DNA of 46,277 nucleotides from an uncultured Ignavibacteriota bacterium (GTDB lineage Bacteria; Bacteroidota; Ignavibacteria; UBA10030; UBA8401), in assembly GCA_903861125.1 (NCBI GenBank), contig CAIOTF010000002.1:1-46277 (forward strand), read 5' to 3'. The first letter of the stretch is position 1; each line of letters starts with the position of its first letter. Below are positions 8,703 through 18,045 of the stretch, in pieces. The notes below the pieces were generated by a model. That model saw only the letters and a program-made list of their open reading frames with translations. It was not told where the DNA came from and searched no databases. Position numbers and translations under genes: made by a program.

Positions 8703-10115
8703 CTATTTTCCGCTCACAGTGAATTCCGTCCAGGGCTGCGAAGGGCGGTCTTGCAGCAGACCTTCCATCCAGTCGAACTGAGGATGTTCATCAAGATATT
8801 TTTTTGCCGAAAACGGTATTCCGCACGACGATCCCCACCGTGCGGCGAATGTCATTTTTTTGGCCATAGCTGCATCAACCAATTTTCCGTCGTATGCACC
8901 AAGAGGATAATACGGCTCATCAATTCCCGAGAACTGCGGATCGAGCTCAAAGTGACCGCACAGCGAACGGGCGTCGGGCTGCGTGACCTTTAAGTATGAA
9001 TCGTAATGGTCTGCAAGAAATTCTTTCCCTTTTTGCAGATCAATTTTTCCTTTGTTCTCTTTCATCAGTTGTTTCCAGCGCACACGGCGGGCAATGTCCG
9101 GATTTTTGATGTTCAGTTCTTTCGCCTTCGTTTCGAAACGGAGAATGCGCAGATCTTCGGCAATGTTCGATCCTGTAAAGTAGCCATCCTTCTTCTTTTC
9201 AAAGCCGACATATTTCAATCCAAGTTCCAGCCATGCGATCTCATTTGTTTTAATATCCCCCAGCAGCCAGGCATTGGCGTAACCGCCGTTGTTCCCTTTT
9301 TTCATTATCTCGCACCATTCATCAATGGATGAGGCATATTGTGTTGCGCGGCGCATACGGACAAATTCCGGCACACCGTTTGGATCAAACGGAAAAAAAC
9401 TGCCGATGGTCGTTTCCGAACCGACAATGCCGAATCCGGTAATAAAGAAATCTGTTCCGCTGTGAATCAAACCGGCGCTGGTCTGCCAGAGAATGCGGGT
9501 ACCTTTTTCCGGAACAATATCCATAATGATATTGGCAAAAGGGTAATAGTAACTGCTCCATGTGTTATGCCCCAGAACAATGGTGCCGTTCTTTGTCATC
9601 GATCCGGTGGCGATGAAGGAGCTGCACGATTCCTTTTTCGGATCGGGCGCATTCGGCGAGATAGTATCCTTCACGGACGGCCACCAATATCCCATAAACT
9701 CGGTGGAACCGTTAAGAGCGATCATCTCGCCCCTGTCCGTTGCATACCCTGCTTTTTGAGCACCTTCGACAATGCCGTCGATTTCAGCAAGGTTTTCCGA
9801 ATCGATCTGCGGACCGAACATCGCCGTGCTTTTGGTAACAAGCCACTGCCAGTCGAGAGCGCTTTGATATTCCCATACTTTTTTCGTCATCCGCACGGCA
9901 TCCTTGATCTCCTGCGCAAGCAGATATCCGTGCTGAAATCCGCGTTCTCTCGGACCCCCTTCACAGTGAACATAGATCCATCCGTTCTTTTCATTCCGGT
10001 GTGCGGCTGAAAGCCATTGCTTCTGTTCGGATGTCAGGGTGATTTTGTTCTGTCCGTTTTCTTGTCCGAAGAGTGCGGCGGTGAGACAAAGAAAAATACA
10101 TATACGAAGAGTCAT
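8703..10115 (-). CDS. Secreted C45-family (phospholipase B-like / acyltransferase) Ntn hydrolase
   Basis: 470 aa from the ATG at 10115, which has GAGGG about 7 bases upstream; a TTG at 10127 is less likely. A signal peptide (1-18) precedes the family hallmark GPRERGFQHGYLLA (about 54-67) and the likely autocatalytic nucleophile Cys164 in ESCSSF, followed by GHNTW. In C45 proteins a peptide bond breaks before this Cys to give an N-terminal nucleophile amidohydrolase. Substrates in the family are N-acyl amino acids, beta-lactam side chains or phospholipids; which applies here is unknown. The surrounding genes suggest deacylation of N-acyl amino acids or peptides outside the cytoplasm. Confidence 0.75.
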   Translation of the reverse strand: MTLRICIFLCLTAALFGQENGQNKITLTSEQKQWLSAAHRNEKNGWIYVHCEGGPRERGFQHGYLLAQEIKDAVRMTKKVWEYQSALDWQWLVTKSTAMFGPQIDSENLAEIDGIVEGAQKAGYATDRGEMIALNGSTEFMGYWWPSVKDTISPNAPDPKKESCSSFIATGSMTKNGTIVLGHNTWSSYYYPFANIIMDIVPEKGTRILWQTSAGLIHSGTDFFITGFGIVGSETTIGSFFPFDPNGVPEFVRMRRATQYASSIDEWCEIMKKGNNGGYANAWLLGDIKTNEIAWLELGLKYVGFEKKKDGYFTGSNIAEDLRILRFETKAKELNIKNPDIARRVRWKQLMKENKGKIDLQKGKEFLADHYDSYLKVTQPDARSLCGHFELDPQFSGIDEPYYPLGAYDGKLVDAAMAKKMTFAARWGSSCGIPFSAKKYLDEHPQFDWMEGLLQDRPSQPWTEFTVSGK

Positions 10116-10183
10116 GCGATCCCTCAAACGGTTGTGGTTTTAAATAAATAGCAGTGTTGCTCCGGCCGGCAATACTTTACCGG

Positions 10184-11314
10184 TCATGTTTTTTTAATGT
10201 AATGAATATTTCGTTCTTTCAAATACTGAATGATGTACTCGTAACACGCCGTTCTCTTCCCTATCATTTCCGGCGGAAAAACTCCCTGTTGTGTGAACAG
10301 ACCGTCCAAGAACATATTGGCAATAGCGGTTGCCGTGTATCCGGTGGTTCGTGCCATGGACGATGTTTGAGTTTCGGAGCTGTATTCGTTATACAAATTG
10401 TACACCACTTCTTCAGTTTGCCCGCTTTTGTTTTTGCCTTTAAGGGTAATGCGCATGACGGTCATTTCCGGCTCGGTTTCGCCCAATTTCCACTCGTCGA
10501 AAAGAATTTTGCTTGTCACCTCAAGCGGCGAAACCGACTGCCCTTGTACATTTACTTTTTTCTTACTGAAGAAACCGCTCTCTTTCAACGCTTTGACAAT
10601 CTCCACGTGACCCGGATATCTAAGCGTTTTTTCTTTCATGTTCTTAATATGAGGCATGGTATAAATAATTGACCGTAAGCCGTCCGTATTGAACGATTCA
10701 AGCGTACCGACATTATCAAATTCAATCAGTTCACAGTCTGAAAGCGCGTCGCGTACAATAATTTTCCCGTTCTCAACATAACGAGCCGGCCGAGTATATT
10801 CCTCGATGACATCGATGGGAGAAAAAGGAGCTTTATAATAGAATGGCCATTTTTTTACTTTCGGCAATCCGCCGACCAGACACTCAAAGTCGGTCAACTC
10901 AAACATTTCATTATAGTGACCTAAAATAATATTATCCATACCCGGCGCAACACCACAATCAACAAAAACAGTGACTCCTTTTGCCTTCGCGCTTTCATCA
11001 AGATCAAGTCCATTTTCAGGGAAAAAAGAGATATCCACCGCATTCTTTCCGGCGTTAATGATCTGTTTTATTGTATGATAGCCAAGAAATCCGGGCACAG
11101 CACACACAACAAGATCAAAAGGTTTCAGCGCAGATTGAAACGAGGCGGCATCAAGTACATCCAATTCCATTGCAGTAATGTCAGGGCATTTTTTCTGTAT
11201 CTGTTTTGTTCGCCGTATATTCACATCTGCTAATGTTACGGAATGTTTTTTTGCGAGATCGATCGCCATTGCACCGCCTACCATGCCGGCGCCTATTACT
11301 ATAATGCTGCTCAT
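10184..11314 (-). CDS. Saccharopine dehydrogenase-family oxidoreductase
   Basis: 376 aa. An N-terminal Rossmann fold starts at once with VIGAGMVGGAMA (about 5-16), and the central saccharopine-reductase-like domain contains DCGVAPGMDN and LVGGLPK. Members use NAD(P) to interconvert glutamate adducts such as saccharopine with amino acids in lysine metabolism. The enzyme is cytoplasmic, with no signal peptide. GAAAGG lies about 8 bases before the ATG at 11314. It lies in a row of amino-acid-processing genes on the same strand, so a role in lysine or related amino-acid breakdown is plausible, but the substrate is not proven. Confidence 0.85.
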   Translation of the reverse strand: MSSIIVIGAGMVGGAMAIDLAKKHSVTLADVNIRRTKQIQKKCPDITAMELDVLDAASFQSALKPFDLVVCAVPGFLGYHTIKQIINAGKNAVDISFFPENGLDLDESAKAKGVTVFVDCGVAPGMDNIILGHYNEMFELTDFECLVGGLPKVKKWPFYYKAPFSPIDVIEEYTRPARYVENGKIIVRDALSDCELIEFDNVGTLESFNTDGLRSIIYTMPHIKNMKEKTLRYPGHVEIVKALKESGFFSKKKVNVQGQSVSPLEVTSKILFDEWKLGETEPEMTVMRITLKGKNKSGQTEEVVYNLYNEYSSETQTSSMARTTGYTATAIANMFLDGLFTQQGVFPPEMIGKRTACYEYIIQYLKERNIHYIKKT

Positions 11315-11397
11315 CTAATTGCCTTTCGTTCCATTAAATGTCTGTTGCTATTACTGTTTTCAATTAATTAATTTTTTTACATACACTGCGATGCTTC

Positions 11398-11440
11398 GGC
11401 GCGTCCCGATTGTAAAGCATCGGGACTTGCTCAGCATGAC
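11398..11440. repeat. Dispersed palindromic repeat, copy 2
   Basis: Second copy of the element at 8593-8635. The stem GTCCCGAT (11403-11410) pairs with ATCGGGAC (11419-11426), flanked by GGCGC and TTGCTCAGCATGAC, and is again followed by seven T on the plus strand. It fills most of the 180-base gap between the saccharopine-dehydrogenase-like and racemase genes. Confidence 0.7.
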
Positions 11441-11494
11441 GTATTTTTTTATTTAACACCATTATTATATTGAAGCGGCACCAGTGTAGATACC

Positions 11495-12604
11495 TCATCG
11501 CTTAAACTCTTCCTTGGATACCGTTACACGCTCCAACCGTTCCATAAGAATTTCCACGCCGATCCCGAGTCCTGTCGGGACAGGCATCATGCTGTCGGAA
11601 TCTATCTCGAATGCTGGATCAACAATATCCTCTTTGTAATACCGTCTGCTGGCAGAGATATCTCCGGGAAGGATAAAATTTGGAAGTGACGCGAGTGCAA
11701 TATTTCCGGCACGGCCTATGCCCGATTCGTCCATACCCCCATGCCATACCGGAATATTTTTCGACATACAGAAATCATGGATCTTTTTGGATTCAGTGTA
11801 TCCGCCGACCCGGCCCGGTTTTATGTTGATGATACTGCAGCTTCCCAATTCAAGTGCTGCACGGGCATCCGAAAGCGTGTAGATGCTTTCGTCAAGGCAA
11901 ATCGGCGTTGTAATTTGCCGCGCCAATATGGAATGATCATAAATATCATCGTATCCCAGCGGCTGTTCGTTAAGCTGCAGACCGAAGTCATCCAATTTTT
12001 TCAGCATCGCTACATCGTTAAGTGTGTATGCCGAGTTCGCATCGACCTGAAGTTGTATATCAGGAAATTCTTTTCTGATGGCTGAAACAAGATCAATGTC
12101 TCTTCCGGGAGCAATCTTGATCTTGATCCGCTGATAACCATCGCGCAGATATTCTTCAACTGTCTTTACCAACTGTGCCGACGATGATTGCAGACCAACA
12201 CTAACACCGACAGGTACACGCTTACGCGTTCCTCCAAGGAAAGCGGAGAGTGATTGACCGTTTGCTTTGGCAAACAAATCGGAAAGTGCGGCCTCCAAAC
12301 CGGCGCGAGCCATTCGATGTCCTCTTACCCATGCATACTGTGCAAGCGCATCATGAATTGTTTCAAAATTTTTTCCGAGAACGCTTGGTACCAAAAAATC
12401 ACGGAGAATATGCCAGGCGGTCTGCAGAGTTTCATACGAATACGACGGCGTCGGTTCAACAACACATTCTCCCCATCCGGACATTCCTTCTCCGTCCACC
12501 CGCACCAAAATATGTTCCTCGTAGAGTTCGACACCAAGCGATGTTTCAAAGGGTGAAACGAGCTCCATTTTTGTGTGCCGCAGTTCAATCCGGTTAACTA
12601 TCAT
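11495..12604 (-). CDS. Enolase-superfamily N-acylamino-acid racemase / o-succinylbenzoate synthase (MenC type 2)
   Basis: 369 aa. The barrel active site is complete: K161-x-K163 (IKIKIAPG), D188-x-N190, E213 (NEQP), D238 (LDES) and K262 (NIKPGRVGG). The GGMDESGIGRAGN stretch is typical of the NSAR/OSBS subgroup. Such enzymes dehydrate a menaquinone precursor or racemise N-succinyl amino acids; many do both. No other menaquinone genes are in the window, while peptidases, an acylase-like enzyme and a D-cysteine-desulfhydrase-like enzyme are, so N-acylamino-acid racemisation is the better guess. It is cytoplasmic. Confidence 0.87.
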   Translation of the reverse strand: MIVNRIELRHTKMELVSPFETSLGVELYEEHILVRVDGEGMSGWGECVVEPTPSYSYETLQTAWHILRDFLVPSVLGKNFETIHDALAQYAWVRGHRMARAGLEAALSDLFAKANGQSLSAFLGGTRKRVPVGVSVGLQSSSAQLVKTVEEYLRDGYQRIKIKIAPGRDIDLVSAIRKEFPDIQLQVDANSAYTLNDVAMLKKLDDFGLQLNEQPLGYDDIYDHSILARQITTPICLDESIYTLSDARAALELGSCSIINIKPGRVGGYTESKKIHDFCMSKNIPVWHGGMDESGIGRAGNIALASLPNFILPGDISASRRYYKEDIVDPAFEIDSDSMMPVPTGLGIGVEILMERLERVTVSKEEFKR

Positions 12605-12652
12605 AACGCAATATTCCTTTCAGCGTGAATACTTTTGTACTATTTCTGCAAA

Positions 12653-14146
12653 TCATGGAACGACCCTGACGATAGAATACGCTCCTGTTTTTTTCAAGAG
12701 AGACTCGAAAACAGAATATCCCATAAGACCCCAGACCGATTCAGGTTCAAGTATGATCGTGATGAGCACCGATTGCAGCTGGCCGGTCCGGACTATCATG
12801 TCCCCCTCGTGAAGCATCGATGTTGCCTTCTTCCAGTGTCCAAATGGCTGCGGTTTTGGATCTTCTTCTACGTATTCTGTTCCGACGCTGTCAATTGTGA
12901 ACACTTCGGTGTGTATGGAATGTCGGGAAGTGATCTTTTCCATCGTGATATGATGACGCCGGAGCAGATCCAGTACCGCTGTCAGTTGCTTTGGCACAAT
13001 GTAGGCGGAAGGAATCTTAACGCTGAGATGCGGTTGAACAACGCTGTGATACGGCGTAACACTCCAGACTGTATCCTTATTCAACCGGAGGTTGAAGACC
13101 GGTATCTTCATTTGTGCCACACTCGAAACATGCTCAAGCCGAAGTACAACATTGGTTCCCGCCAACTTGGGAAGATTCAACCGTTCCGAGGAAACCAATG
13201 CCCGTATTTCGCCGGCATACATCGAACAATAATCAATCAACGCTTCCACCGAAGTCAGTTGTGCCCCGGCCCGCCGCCGCAGCGTGTCATCCAGTCCGTA
13301 CCACTTGCGCCCTTCCTGAATAAACGACAGTGAATTTAAAATGCCGAAACTCTCTCGGCCGTCGTTGATTTCGGTGGTGCTGTGGCGAATTCTTGTATCG
13401 GGCGAACCGACGATATATTCCTGAAACCGGTACCCCTTTTGTTCCATTCTAGCAGCAACAAAGGGAAAAATGTTCTGGTGCTGCAACTGACGGATTCGGT
13501 CCGGAGTACTTGGATGGGTGAGCATGCCTAGCTGAACATCACCCGTCTTTACCATTCCGGAATCATACCACTCTTTTCCCGACGTATATTCATGAATATC
13601 AACTGTCACTTCCGGCATCCACCGGTTGAACAGATTGTGAAGTCCCTTCGTCTCCGGTGACGTGAGCAGAACATGATTCCGGTTGAGATCGATGGAGTCG
13701 CTCGTTCTCCGCTGAAGCAGTTCCGCACCATCGGGATTCATTTGCGGTACGATGAGTATATCCATATTCTCTGTCCATCGGGAATTCTGTCCTGAGGCAA
13801 ACTTTGCTATGAGAAGGGTGAGTGCTTCCTTGCCTGACGGTTCATCGCCGTGCTGCTGTGCAAAAATTAACATGCGCAGTTTAGAAGGATTCGTACCGAA
13901 CGCAGAATCCGCTGAAATTTTAACAGCTGAAATTTTCCTTCCGTGCGGTGAGACTGCAACACGTTCAACCTGTATTCCCTTTGTTGCACCAAGCGTGTTA
14001 AGAAATGCCTGCAGTGAATCGTACGATGTTGCATGCTCATACCCGCTCCGTTCAATCGGCGCAACTATCCGTTGTTGACAGACGGCGATACCGGACCCGA
14101 GTGCGAGTATTAGAAACAGCGGAAACGTACGCCAGATTTGAATCAT
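12653..14146 (-). CDS. Secreted M14 zinc carboxypeptidase
   Basis: 497 aa from the ATG at 14146, chosen because it places a signal peptide (MIQIWRTFPLFLILALG) at the N-terminus; the ATG at 14236 would add 30 polar residues. Zinc ligands are H99 and E102 (QQHGDEP) and H185 (VDIHEY), with the substrate-binding motifs NPDG (137-140) and DLNRNH (153-158). The final ~200 residues form an additional domain. It probably trims C-terminal residues or cell-wall peptides outside the inner membrane and feeds the uptake genes upstream. Confidence 0.88.
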   Translation of the reverse strand: MIQIWRTFPLFLILALGSGIAVCQQRIVAPIERSGYEHATSYDSLQAFLNTLGATKGIQVERVAVSPHGRKISAVKISADSAFGTNPSKLRMLIFAQQHGDEPSGKEALTLLIAKFASGQNSRWTENMDILIVPQMNPDGAELLQRRTSDSIDLNRNHVLLTSPETKGLHNLFNRWMPEVTVDIHEYTSGKEWYDSGMVKTGDVQLGMLTHPSTPDRIRQLQHQNIFPFVAARMEQKGYRFQEYIVGSPDTRIRHSTTEINDGRESFGILNSLSFIQEGRKWYGLDDTLRRRAGAQLTSVEALIDYCSMYAGEIRALVSSERLNLPKLAGTNVVLRLEHVSSVAQMKIPVFNLRLNKDTVWSVTPYHSVVQPHLSVKIPSAYIVPKQLTAVLDLLRRHHITMEKITSRHSIHTEVFTIDSVGTEYVEEDPKPQPFGHWKKATSMLHEGDMIVRTGQLQSVLITIILEPESVWGLMGYSVFESLLKKTGAYSIVRVVP

Positions 14147-14217
14147 AGGTCGTCTTTCATTGTAAGGTAAGTAGGCTGTAAATTGCCGTTCGGTTCGTGA
14201 TCGACAGAATGGGGAAT

Positions 14218-14248
14218 GATACCGGCAGCATTCCATTCTGCCGGTATC
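14218..14248 (-). terminator. Hairpin between the PorV-like and carboxypeptidase genes
   Basis: An 11-bp perfect stem, GATACCGGCAG (14218-14228) with CTGCCGGTATC (14238-14248), has a 9-base loop and lies 21 bases after the PorV-like stop codon. No U-tract follows on the minus strand, so it may be a processing or attenuating structure rather than a full terminator. Confidence 0.4.
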
Positions 14249-14268
14249 GTCCGGAAATTTGAGAGCAT

Positions 14269-15255
14269 CTAAAAATCTATTTCTATGGAATAACGGTGGA
14301 CGTCGGGGAGCAATTCAAAATTTGCATACGCATAATCAAACCGGATGATGCTGTTGCCGAACTGAAAATTAAATCCGGCACCCAGCGTAAGGTTCTCGTC
14401 GTCATAATTTATTCGGTATCCTCCGCGTAGAAAGAGTCTGTCAATAAACGTCAGCTCCGTACCGACGTTGATCCGTTCGTTATAATCGTTCGGATGGGTC
14501 GCATCAATCTCCCCGCGCATTTTTACAAAATCGGCATTAACCAGATCGAACCCAATGCCAACCTGGAAATGCAGCGGCAGCGGATACTGGCTTGTTTCCA
14601 ATCTTCCCGGTGCAAGTCTGCTGATCGGGTAATTGTTATCGCGAAGGTATGTAATATTGAGATCCTCGCCGTCGAATTTAAGATCGCTCCCAAAATTAGT
14701 CATACTCATTGCTATAACAAGATTGTTGAAATTAATCTTGTATTGCGTCCCGATATCAAACGCGACTCCATCGGCAACTTCGTTCCAAATCCGTTGGTTA
14801 ACGTATTTTCCCGTAATTCCGATGCTGAATTCTTCGCTGAGTGCACGCGCATATGTTATTCCGAGAGCGATATCCTGCGCATCGTAGAAGCGTCCTGTTC
14901 CGTCCGGCTTTAGTTCCGTGGTGATCTCTGTCTTCTTCATTGCAAGGGAGACATAGCTTGCGGCAATTACGCCCGCCTCACCGAAATTATGAACAATGGA
15001 CGCCGCACTGGCATCGAATTGCGAATAGAGATTCATTGTGGAAAAATGGACCGAACTTCCTTCTACTCCGGTGATACCGGAAGGGTTCCAAAATACCGAA
15101 GAAGCGTCATTCGTTGATCCGATAACGGCCCCTCCCATTGATGCGGCCCGAGCGCCCATCGGTATGTTCAAGAATTTTGCGCCCGATGCACCCAGATTTG
15201 GATTTTGCGAATAGAGAAGCGTTATGGCGCAATACAGTGTGAGGAATATTTTCAT
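14269..15255 (-). CDS. PorV/PorQ-family outer-membrane beta-barrel protein
   Basis: 328 aa. A signal peptide (1-16) leads to the conserved start of this family, ASGAKFLNIPMGARAASMGG, then SSVFWNPSGI, and a C-terminal run of alternating beta strands ending in a terminal F. PorV carries T9SS cargo at the cell surface; homologues encoded beside a TonB receptor probably assemble with a specific secreted partner. Here it is the last gene of a TonB receptor / T9SS protein / PorV trio with 8-10-base spacings, so these three most likely form one surface complex. Confidence 0.85.
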   Translation of the reverse strand: MKIFLTLYCAITLLYSQNPNLGASGAKFLNIPMGARAASMGGAVIGSTNDASSVFWNPSGITGVEGSSVHFSTMNLYSQFDASAASIVHNFGEAGVIAASYVSLAMKKTEITTELKPDGTGRFYDAQDIALGITYARALSEEFSIGITGKYVNQRIWNEVADGVAFDIGTQYKINFNNLVIAMSMTNFGSDLKFDGEDLNITYLRDNNYPISRLAPGRLETSQYPLPLHFQVGIGFDLVNADFVKMRGEIDATHPNDYNERINVGTELTFIDRLFLRGGYRINYDDENLTLGAGFNFQFGNSIIRFDYAYANFELLPDVHRYSIEIDF

Positions 15256-15265
15256 GACATTCTCG

Positions 15266-18037
15266 TTATTTTATAATTGCAAATCTGTTCAAGTAATCTC
15301 CGCCGATTGATCGCACGAGATACATGTAGGTTCCGGAGGCAACTTCTCTTCCCCCTTCTGCTTTAAGATCCCACGTTGCCGAACCGGTGTTTGAATCATG
15401 GTGGATTGTTTTTACCAGATTGGCATCAACCGTAAAAATAGAGATGGTGCACTGTGCCGGAAGATTTGTGAAATGAATTTGACGCAACGGTTCCCGCCGT
15501 AATTCACCATATTCAAATTCATACAGCGATGAAACAATGTATGGATTAGGAACCACTTTGATATTCGAGAGATTTCGTTTGATTGCTTCCGTGCTTGTCG
15601 TTTGACCGTTTAATGTAAAACGGTACGCATCCGCCAGGGTCGGTTCCACCGGAATAATTGTTGTGATCGTATACGTATTGCCCGGCAGCGGTACATTATT
15701 TTCCGGGAATTGCACTTCTGCATGAATACCGGCAAAATCAATAGACGTTTGCGCATACACGGTGTCATACTTTACAATCCGGATGGTATCGCTCATTCGA
15801 TACACATCAATAGAAATAAAGGGAGCACCCGATGCCGAAACCCCTTTGCCGATGGTCGATACTTTGTATGTATTGTTTTTTATGCTGTCAATTCTTCCAA
15901 CGGAAAAATCAACGGTTACATTATCCAAACGCCCGCTGCGCAAAATGCTTTGGATGTATTCGGGCGGACGAACGGAGAACAAAACGCCGTCATACGTAGC
16001 CTGAATTTTATCCGGCAGGGAAATAAACTGACGCGGTGCAACAACGGTATCCGTGCCGTTTTTCACCACGTTCACGCTAAAATTTGTAGTGACATAATCT
16101 CCGGCGGTTGGATAATTGACCGTACCGGTATCGGTGGGCTCTAACTTTACCCGAAACACAATAGGCACTCCGGCTTGAAGTGAGTATATCGTACCGCTGA
16201 TTGGATTGTAGGTTTTAGGATTTCCGCCAATATCTAATCCCGTGCTCAAATCATAGAGATTCACTCTGTTGTTCGCAATAAATTGAAAGCCGTAATTCTT
16301 TGGAACAACTTTTGCTGAATCACCGACAATGAATGTTGCCTTTATTTTTGGAGCCCCTTTTTCCAATCGGTACGTATACCCGAAATGCACATCATAGGTT
16401 CCCGAAGCAAGAGATGAAATATTTGTTGGTGTAACCACCAGGGAATAGTTTGATTTCCCTTTTCCGATGTGTTGTGCGGCATTGGCACTTACGGGAGTCT
16501 GTCCCAACGGATCTGTTCGCGGAATAACCACTGCCAGATTTTGTACTCCCGGTACTTTTCCCAGCGAACTTTCTAAACTGACAAGTCCGGAATCGCCGCG
16601 GTCAAACGATGTAACGGAATACCAGTATTCAATTCCGTTGGTTACTGTCGAATCGGTATAACTGTACCTGATCCCTTTATCCAAACCGATTTCATTGATG
16701 ATATCGTAATCGGCAAGCTGTGACCATGTGATGCCTTTGTTGACACTGCGATACAGTCTGTATCCTTCAAAGTCGTATTGACCGGAATATGAGTCGCGGG
16801 ATGATTCTGCTTTGTCATCCCAAAAAAGTGTCACCCGTTTGTTACCGGGAACAGAGGTAATTTTCGGTGTCGCCGGCGGTTTTGCCGCTTCAAAATTATT
16901 GAGAAATATTTTTTTTGCTTCGCCGTATGTTCGATAAAGATCGGTGGAATCCGTTCCGGCAAGGATGGCGGTAACAAATGTCAACGTATCGTTGGGGGAA
17001 AGCGTATATGGTCCGGAGGCAACATTTGCTAAAATATCCATTCCGCTTGCCGGAATCGTTGAAGGATCGTCATAATGAAGATTGCTGCTGCTGCCAATAT
17101 GGAAATATCTGTTTTTGTCAGCAGAATTATACAGTGAGGCAGCGCTAGACATGATCCCGTAAAGAACGGTGTCCTGATCCCTGTCATCATCATACAGATT
17201 GTAATGAATATCCGTGGTTCCGAGTTCAACGTTGTTCACCTTGGGTGTTTGAAGCATTGTAAGGCCGATCTGTCCTGTCTTACCACTGGGCCATTCGGTT
17301 GATATACCGTCATCATAAAAATAGACAAGATTTTTGGAACGATCGATATTGATCTTGTCATCGCCCCACTCCGGATCGCCGCCGCTGACATCGCCCACAT
17401 CGATATCGGTGTACATATTGAAATACATTTTCTGTAACGGCACGTTCCCAGTCGTTACAATTTGAAACTTAAAGAAAATAATATTCTGCGCAGATTTTAA
17501 TCCGTACGTATATCCGGTTTGGATGACGCGAACACCGAGTGCGCCCCTCTGATTGTTCGCATCGTCGTACACGCAGTAACTATCTTGATCCGATTTTATC
17601 ACACTGTTGCCGGTTGCATCTTTCACCGGCCAACCTGTTGCAGGCCACGTGGCCGGATTATCGCTGAATGCAATTTTTGCAGAGCCGTCCGCCTGATATC
17701 CTCCAACCGCCTCCCATTCCTCATTCGTTGTAAATCTTCCCTGTATCACATTTGCCGGAAAGCCTACCATTGGATTGATCCGATAGATGTAGTGTTGGCC
17801 GCTGTTGATGGGATATTCTCCGGACGGACCCTGTGCAAGGCGCCGTGGATACAATTTTCCGCGGTTCTCAAAGAATAGACCGATATTGCTGCCGTTGTGG
17901 ATGCCGGCGGCACGATCGATGATACCGGAAGGTTTTTCAAGACCGAATGAACGCTCGATCGATTCGATCGCTTTTGGTTTTACCTGGGCAAAACCTGCAA
18001 CGGAGCATAGCAAAAAGAGGAATATGATTTTTTTCAT
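15266..18037 (-). CDS. Large secreted surface protein with fibronectin-III-like and T9SS C-terminal domains
   Basis: 923 aa. A signal peptide (1-17) is followed by a long N-terminal beta-rich region. A fibronectin III-like segment sits at about 390-490 (PATPKITSVPGNKRVTLFWDD, then GYRLYRS and YWYSVTSFDRG). The C-terminus (about 830-923, VVPNPYIVSSLYE, IHFTNLPAQCTISIF, GTYMYLVRS) is a T9SS sorting domain. It is thus exported through T9SS and held on the surface. It starts 8 bases after the TonB receptor stop and ends 10 bases before the PorV-like start, so it may be the surface ligand-binding or lid partner of the receptor, functionally like SusD but unrelated in sequence. The ligand is unknown. 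Confidence 0.75.
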   Translation of the reverse strand: MKKIIFLFLLCSVAGFAQVKPKAIESIERSFGLEKPSGIIDRAAGIHNGSNIGLFFENRGKLYPRRLAQGPSGEYPINSGQHYIYRINPMVGFPANVIQGRFTTNEEWEAVGGYQADGSAKIAFSDNPATWPATGWPVKDATGNSVIKSDQDSYCVYDDANNQRGALGVRVIQTGYTYGLKSAQNIIFFKFQIVTTGNVPLQKMYFNMYTDIDVGDVSGGDPEWGDDKINIDRSKNLVYFYDDGISTEWPSGKTGQIGLTMLQTPKVNNVELGTTDIHYNLYDDDRDQDTVLYGIMSSAASLYNSADKNRYFHIGSSSNLHYDDPSTIPASGMDILANVASGPYTLSPNDTLTFVTAILAGTDSTDLYRTYGEAKKIFLNNFEAAKPPATPKITSVPGNKRVTLFWDDKAESSRDSYSGQYDFEGYRLYRSVNKGITWSQLADYDIINEIGLDKGIRYSYTDSTVTNGIEYWYSVTSFDRGDSGLVSLESSLGKVPGVQNLAVVIPRTDPLGQTPVSANAAQHIGKGKSNYSLVVTPTNISSLASGTYDVHFGYTYRLEKGAPKIKATFIVGDSAKVVPKNYGFQFIANNRVNLYDLSTGLDIGGNPKTYNPISGTIYSLQAGVPIVFRVKLEPTDTGTVNYPTAGDYVTTNFSVNVVKNGTDTVVAPRQFISLPDKIQATYDGVLFSVRPPEYIQSILRSGRLDNVTVDFSVGRIDSIKNNTYKVSTIGKGVSASGAPFISIDVYRMSDTIRIVKYDTVYAQTSIDFAGIHAEVQFPENNVPLPGNTYTITTIIPVEPTLADAYRFTLNGQTTSTEAIKRNLSNIKVVPNPYIVSSLYEFEYGELRREPLRQIHFTNLPAQCTISIFTVDANLVKTIHHDSNTGSATWDLKAEGGREVASGTYMYLVRSIGGDYLNRFAIIK

Positions 18038-18045
18038 AATGGTTA

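Noticed and set aside
11495-12604. Naming the enolase-superfamily gene menC
   Set aside because: No menaquinone genes are near and NSAR/OSBS members are often bifunctional; context favours racemase activity, so no symbol is given.
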